Source: Hofstenia miamia | Taxonomy: Eukaryota; Xenacoelomorpha; Acoela | DNA: 64,000 nt | Assembly (NCBI GenBank): GCA_004352715.1 | Contig: SCFE01000104.1 | Span: forward strand, 1,301,369-1,365,368 | Direction: 5' to 3' | In this document: positions 59,311 through 64,000 of the stretch, in pieces | How the letters are laid out: each line of letters starts with the position of its first letter | Numbering within the stretch: the stretch's first letter is position 1 | Translations under genes and position numbers: made by a program | Notes under the pieces: model-generated | The model's database searches: none | Told to the model about the DNA's origin: nothing | The model's input: only the letters and a program-made list of their open reading frames with translations

Positions 59311-60920
59311 ATTTAAGTACGTAAATCTTTCAGCAAATGAAAAAAATCTATTGCGAAATTTCCCGACAACCATCGGTTGGAAGACAATGACTATTGCAAG
59401 TGAATGCACTTTCTTCAATAAACGACAGTTATGTACAGAAATAAATAGCATTTAAACTATAAAATTAGGACATTTCGGATAAATCTGGGAATCAAAAAGT
59501 TAATAACTAGGCTTACAATGTTTTGAATTGCAATAATCTTTTCGAAAGCCGAATTTCTATCCAAAATTGTAGTCATCATGAAATATTAAAATGGTTTGTG
59601 GGGCAAGTGAGCATGCATTTAGTATAATATAGGTGTACTATTTATTAATTTACAATGAAAATATAATTTTACATAAATTTCAACAATGGATACCTCAAAT
59701 AAGGTGATTTACTAAAATCATCTAGCAACCACAATACTACAAAATAGTTCTACAAGAAATCAAAATTCAAACATTGCAAAAAGTTTTCATTAGAGTTGGA
59801 AATGGGGTGATATTGTTGGTCCCAGCTCAGTCTGGTTCATGATCTTATGCCCAAGCCAAAATTCATAAAAATTGCTCCATGAAAGGACCAAATCAACGTC
59901 AATATATTTAAAAATGGACTATTCTGATATGTACTGGATATTAATGTTTCTAATTGTTCAACATATTTTGCAAAAATTGGATCTGCAAAGTGAGCTGAAT
60001 TCACCAGGGTTTAAACATTTTGTTTGTCTGCCTACGTTTCTCTATAACGTTTATTAAAAATGTGTATCAACTGATTTAAGATTGGGCCCAGCTCATTTTC
60101 AAAATATTAAATTTCGGTCCAGGCCCAACCCAGCTCAGCCTACTGGTCCACATTTTGTCATGGGCCATTTAAAATTCTTTTTATTCTGTCTATTTTCAAA
60201 CAAGAAAATTCCCAACTATAAAAAAACGAAATAATTTCATAACTCGTTTAAAATAGAATGACTATCGGGAAGCCATAAGCCCATACAATGAAAAAATTGT
60301 TGGCATTTCAGATGTGCGATGAATCTCGTGCATGTCTAGAATATTGTAGAAAAATGGATTTGCATAGAATTTACAGTTCCTATACACACGGGAAGGGTTT
60401 TGCTGCTGGTAATGGGAGGGATAAATAATAGAAAAAAATACATACCTTGTAAGAACTTCAATTGAGCAATGAAATAATTAAACTAAAAAACGCCAGGAAG
60501 CAGAGTGGGAAAAGCCAATTCGAATTAGTTCATATCGTTCTCCTCCGACTAAAATTAAAATGAGTGCGTTAAATTAGAGGAATAAAATAAAATATTTCTT
60601 GAATAAATATACAGAAATTGGAAAAACTCGAATCTTGTGCTAAATCTAACACTACAAATAAAGTGTAATATTTACAAATATTTGAGCAATAACAATGTCT
60701 CGAGAAATTTATAGGACAACCATTCTTAGCATAAAAACTACCTGAAAAAAATACATTTATAAACTCAAATGGTTTTGCTCACAATTAAGAAAATTTACAA
60801 AATAAAACATGTTTATACACTGGAAATATTTTCAGGAATTACTTTATACGTGTGTACATTTGAAATAAATGAATTCCATAAAAAATCTCAAATTCAAAAA
60901 TTTGTCGGCTGAGCATATAC
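59311..60920. other. Unassigned DNA, possible hAT remnant
   Basis: The stretch 59815-60175 has CCCAGCTCAG and GGCCCAACCCAGCTCAGC words at its two ends, the kind of subterminal repetition seen in some hAT MITEs, but termini could not be fixed. A 61-codon frame (59872-60057) falls inside it and is not called. Confidence 0.4.
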
Positions 60921-60928
60921 CACATGGT

Positions 60929-61162
60929 CAGGGGTGCACGAAAATTTTCTGACGCGGGGCGGTGGTAATCTCAGTAATGATTAAGTGAGTCACAAAAAAT
61001 TTGGAAATATTGAAAAAATAGGCCCTAAAATGCCATTCAAAACCTTAGATTTTAATTTGTTTTTAAATAATTTGACGAAATTTTTTGATTTAACAAATCA
61101 AAATCAATTTTGAAAACTTTACTGCGGGTGTCTTTCACCATGTCCTCTTGCTTACGCCACTA
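60929..61162. mobile_element. 234-bp hAT MITE with near-perfect 8-bp target duplication
   Basis: The flanks are CACATGGT (60921-60928) and AACATGGT (61163-61170), 7 of 8 identical. The left end is CAGGGGTGCACGAAAATTTT and the right end, read inward, TAGTGGCGTAAGC. The ends are similar in type to the element at 39798-39985. No ORF. Confidence 0.65.
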
Positions 61163-61170
61163 AACATGGT

Positions 61171-63866
61171 AATTGCCCCAGGAATCGAAATATGTATATA
61201 TTTTAATGTTGTGGAGTTCGATTTGAGATGCGATCATTTTTTCGTAAAGTGATGGCTAAAACAGTAATTATGAGGTTTTGACCTGGAATACAAAAATGAA
61301 ACAATACACATGCTCTTTAATTAATAAATGATTTTTTTGGTTTATCCGTGAATCAGTGTTTGACTTTTATATATAAAATATATTTTTTAATAATTGTAAT
61401 ACCTCACAAATATTACAAAAGATGCATTGTTCATTTCTAAGAGAATTATTCTTTCGCATGCTCAACAGTTGAGTTGAGACCTATTCAAAAATGAAAATTA
61501 TTTAATCTTCATCAGAAATATTAAATATTTTTAAAAAATAAAACATATTTTGTGCAGAAAAACGAACAGAAAGAAATTATTTTATCCAATATAGTTTCAA
61601 ATGACTATTAGATGCACATAACATGCAATTTTTTGTAGGGAAAGCTGTAAGTTTTAGTAATAGAATTAAAAGATTAAACAGAAGATGCTAGTACTATAAA
61701 AGCACATTTGTAGTTTAATCGATTTCTGTTAAAGGTAAGTACTAGAGACTAGCGCGGTACAGGCTTGGAAAATTATTTCCACCACAGTGAAAAAAACTTC
61801 AATGTCCGTTTTGTAAATATATGTATATGACTATCACAAATGTGTAGATTTTATTTAATATGCAGGGTTAGGAAGTACACAAGATGCATTGCAATATTTA
61901 AAATAATATAACTTGCAAAAAGTCATGTTATTGTTTTGTGTTTTCTTGAAACTAAAATAGATTTAGGCAGAAAATTTGTGTTAAATCAAGTAAATCAGAG
62001 CTTGTGTGCTGGCCAGTGACTTATAAATTGATCGGTGTACAAAATCTTGTATTGAGACACTGTGAAGGAATCAGCTTTGAAAAGATTGCTACGAATTCAT
62101 GGCAAAAATATTTTGCGGGAAATATAGTGAGATTGAAAATTTCATACATTATAGTTGTTAATATTTTCATAATACAGAGCATTTTTTCTTTCTTCCATTA
62201 ATTTAATTGATATATTACCATCATTTTTAGGTACCCGAAGACAGGGTGAACACAACATTTTCACTAATACCTAGTGGGATAACCTTTGCTCTGCAAAACG
62301 CATTGCACGCTGCTGTGGATTCATTCAGGCAAGTTAGATATACACTCTGGAAGCAATTTAAAGAAATCATTTTATTTGTATAGAGTGGACGTGGAATGGT
62401 AAGAAACTTCGACAAAAATTCCAAAGATTCTCTATGATTATCGAGTCTGGAGAATGAGCAGAACAGACGACTCGAGTAAAATGAGCTTTGTATCTGCAAT
62501 TAAGCATTAAACCCGCACTTGAAAAACTAAGTATTCTAATCACATCAGTGAATTATTGGACTTCCCGCACGTTGTCCATGCCACTGAAGATGCTTCATGT
62601 ATTGTCGAAGGTCACATCAACATGTGAAAAAGAAATTTTTCCACTGCAGTTAATTTGTGTGTGCATTTCTTGGACAAATTCCAAGGTTTATTTAAAATTC
62701 TTCAGCAGAATTATTTTGTCTCATATTACAAATTTTCGGCAGGTTAATGCATATGAAATTAATGTAATTTACCAACTGATTGAAGTGTGCTATAAGAATA
62801 CTCCGTCACAGGAAATTCCTAGATCGACTACTGTTTGAACTAAATGAATAAATTGATGTTACAATCCTATTATTATCAATCTTAATCATTCGTTAGTAAT
62901 ATTGAAGGTTTAAATCGCTCGTTCTGAAACGAGGTTAACATGGAGTCTACGGGTCAACGTATTTTTACTGGGGGTTTCCACATACAAAATAGCGAATTGG
63001 GGGTCCATAGTGACATTTTCATGGTCCATAGGGCAATTCTAATTCAAAATGGTTTTCATTACTGAGAATGGAATTTCTACAAAAATGTGCACCATTTTAA
63101 AATACCAAAAGAAAAAATATTCAGAGCTGTTCTATTTTTTATAGTAATTAAGTACAATGAAAAAACAGCGACATTTTAGTTTAGTTTTCCTTCAAAATAA
63201 AGCAAAATACTTAACTATATTTAATACATTTAAAATATTTAATATATCCTTTGGTAAATTCGCCATTACTTAGATTTAATACATCTAAGCGTCTTGTTAG
63301 TACATTTGTTACATCATATTAACAATGGCCTCACCAGAAAGTTTGGGGGGTGGGTGTGGTCAGTGAATTGATCATGTTGACTTTACGACGACTTTTAAAA
63401 TATGCGCTAGAAATTTGAAGCATTATAATCGCCGTGAACAAAAACTTAAGGAATTTTAAGCTTTGCGTATGGAGGTACTCAAATGAATATTCAAGAATGG
63501 GATAGGATTCGGTTCCTGGACAAAGTAAAAAACATTGCAAACCGGATGATTGGGGCTTAACAGGGAGGATAAGGATGCCTGAGCCAACTCACCTATCAAG
63601 AAGAACGACAGGCTAGCAGTAATATTAAGGGGATGTATGACTATAACTTACACATGCATCACAAAAGTATATGTAGAAGTTCAGAAAAACAACTAAAAAA
63701 TTTTTAAGACTTAATAGGTATTTTCTATTAAAGGCCTAATTGAAGGCAAAATATGAACATAATAAAAAGAAAACAAATCAAAATGTATGTATTAAGGTAA
63801 ATGAATTATAAAAATGCCAATCGCCTCTCGTCAGACTAAAAAATCTAAGGCCGCGAATTCTTAAGT
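61171..63866. other. Unassigned DNA with possible exon-like stretches
   Basis: At 62230 a good acceptor (ACCATCATTTTTAG|GTACCC) opens a frame reading VPEDRVNTTFSLIPSGITFA followed by LQNALHAAVDSFRQ, with a possible donor at CAA|GTTAGA (about 62334). Another open stretch at 61996-62170 reads CWPVTYKLIGVQNLVLRHCE. These could be exons of a host gene but none is identified. The overlapping 62488-62838 frame is likewise uncertain. Confidence 0.3.
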
Positions 63867-63867
63867 A

Positions 63868-64000
63868 GCGTGCACACCTACAACTTTGCGCACAACTTTT
63901 TGGGTAATTATAAAGTTCACAGCAAAAATATTTTGCGTACACACTTCCAACTTTGCGCGCAACTTTTCGGGTAATTATAAAGTTCACAGCAAAAATATTT
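63868..64000. repeat. 67-bp tandem repeat running off the window end
   Basis: Units start GCGTGCACACCTACAACTTT (63868) and GCGTACACACTTCCAACTTT (63935) and share GGTAATTATAAAGTTCACAG. At least two copies are present. The upstream TTA|AGTAGCGTGCACACC resembles the start of a Harbinger-like MITE. Confidence 0.8.

Overview
The window looks like AT-rich nuclear DNA from an invertebrate animal, most likely an arthropod or a comparable invertebrate; the species cannot be fixed from the sequence. The grounds are intron-like exon borders (27280-27515), metazoan transposon families (a CR1/L2-like LINE with a 2A-like leader, a Ty1/copia element primed by initiator tRNA-Met, hAT, Harbinger-like and mariner-like remnants), abundant (TA)n microsatellites and no compact gene arrangement. 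It is a gene-poor, transposon-rich stretch. Only one likely host exon and one plausible intronless gene are visible; nearly every other coding trace is a broken mobile element.

Layout. 1-5.9 kb: an intronless lysine/asparagine-rich ORF (minus strand), a hAT-like MITE and a foldback repeat. 6.0-10.6 kb: a dead CR1/L2-like LINE with a promoter-like 5' region, 2A-like leader, endonuclease and reverse transcriptase that lacks the motif A block; two parts are repeated across single-N joins. 11.3-13.5 kb: a second, older LINE whose reverse transcriptase is split by a Harbinger-like MITE with a TTA target duplication. 14.9-21.8 kb: a small hAT MITE, a decayed transposon-type gene and a retroposon-like repeat with a 31-bp target duplication. 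22.25-26.45 kb: a whole but decayed Ty1/copia element on the minus strand (LTR, PBS, gag, protease, integrase, reverse transcriptase, RNase H, PPT, LTR), followed by a hairpin and a second copia scrap. 27.3-27.5 kb: a host exon. 28-32 kb: gaps and microsatellites. 32.2-46.5 kb: a chain of non-autonomous DNA transposons, several with clear target duplications, a mariner-like scrap and a solo-LTR candidate. 48.6-58.2 kb: a ZMYM1-like hAT transposase pseudogene, then a 4.1-kb block present twice plus a 0.75-kb partial third copy, all joined by single Ns. 58.2-64 kb: mostly unannotatable DNA with one hAT MITE, a 114-bp tandem repeat and a 67-bp tandem repeat running off the end.

There is no sign of a cooperating gene system. 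The best scientific points are the LINE leader and promoter module, the nested MITE, the well-delimited MITE insertions and the host exon. The most important practical point is that most single-N positions mark duplicated sequence, which suggests unmerged contig overlaps or haplotypes. No tRNA, rRNA or CRISPR array was recognised.
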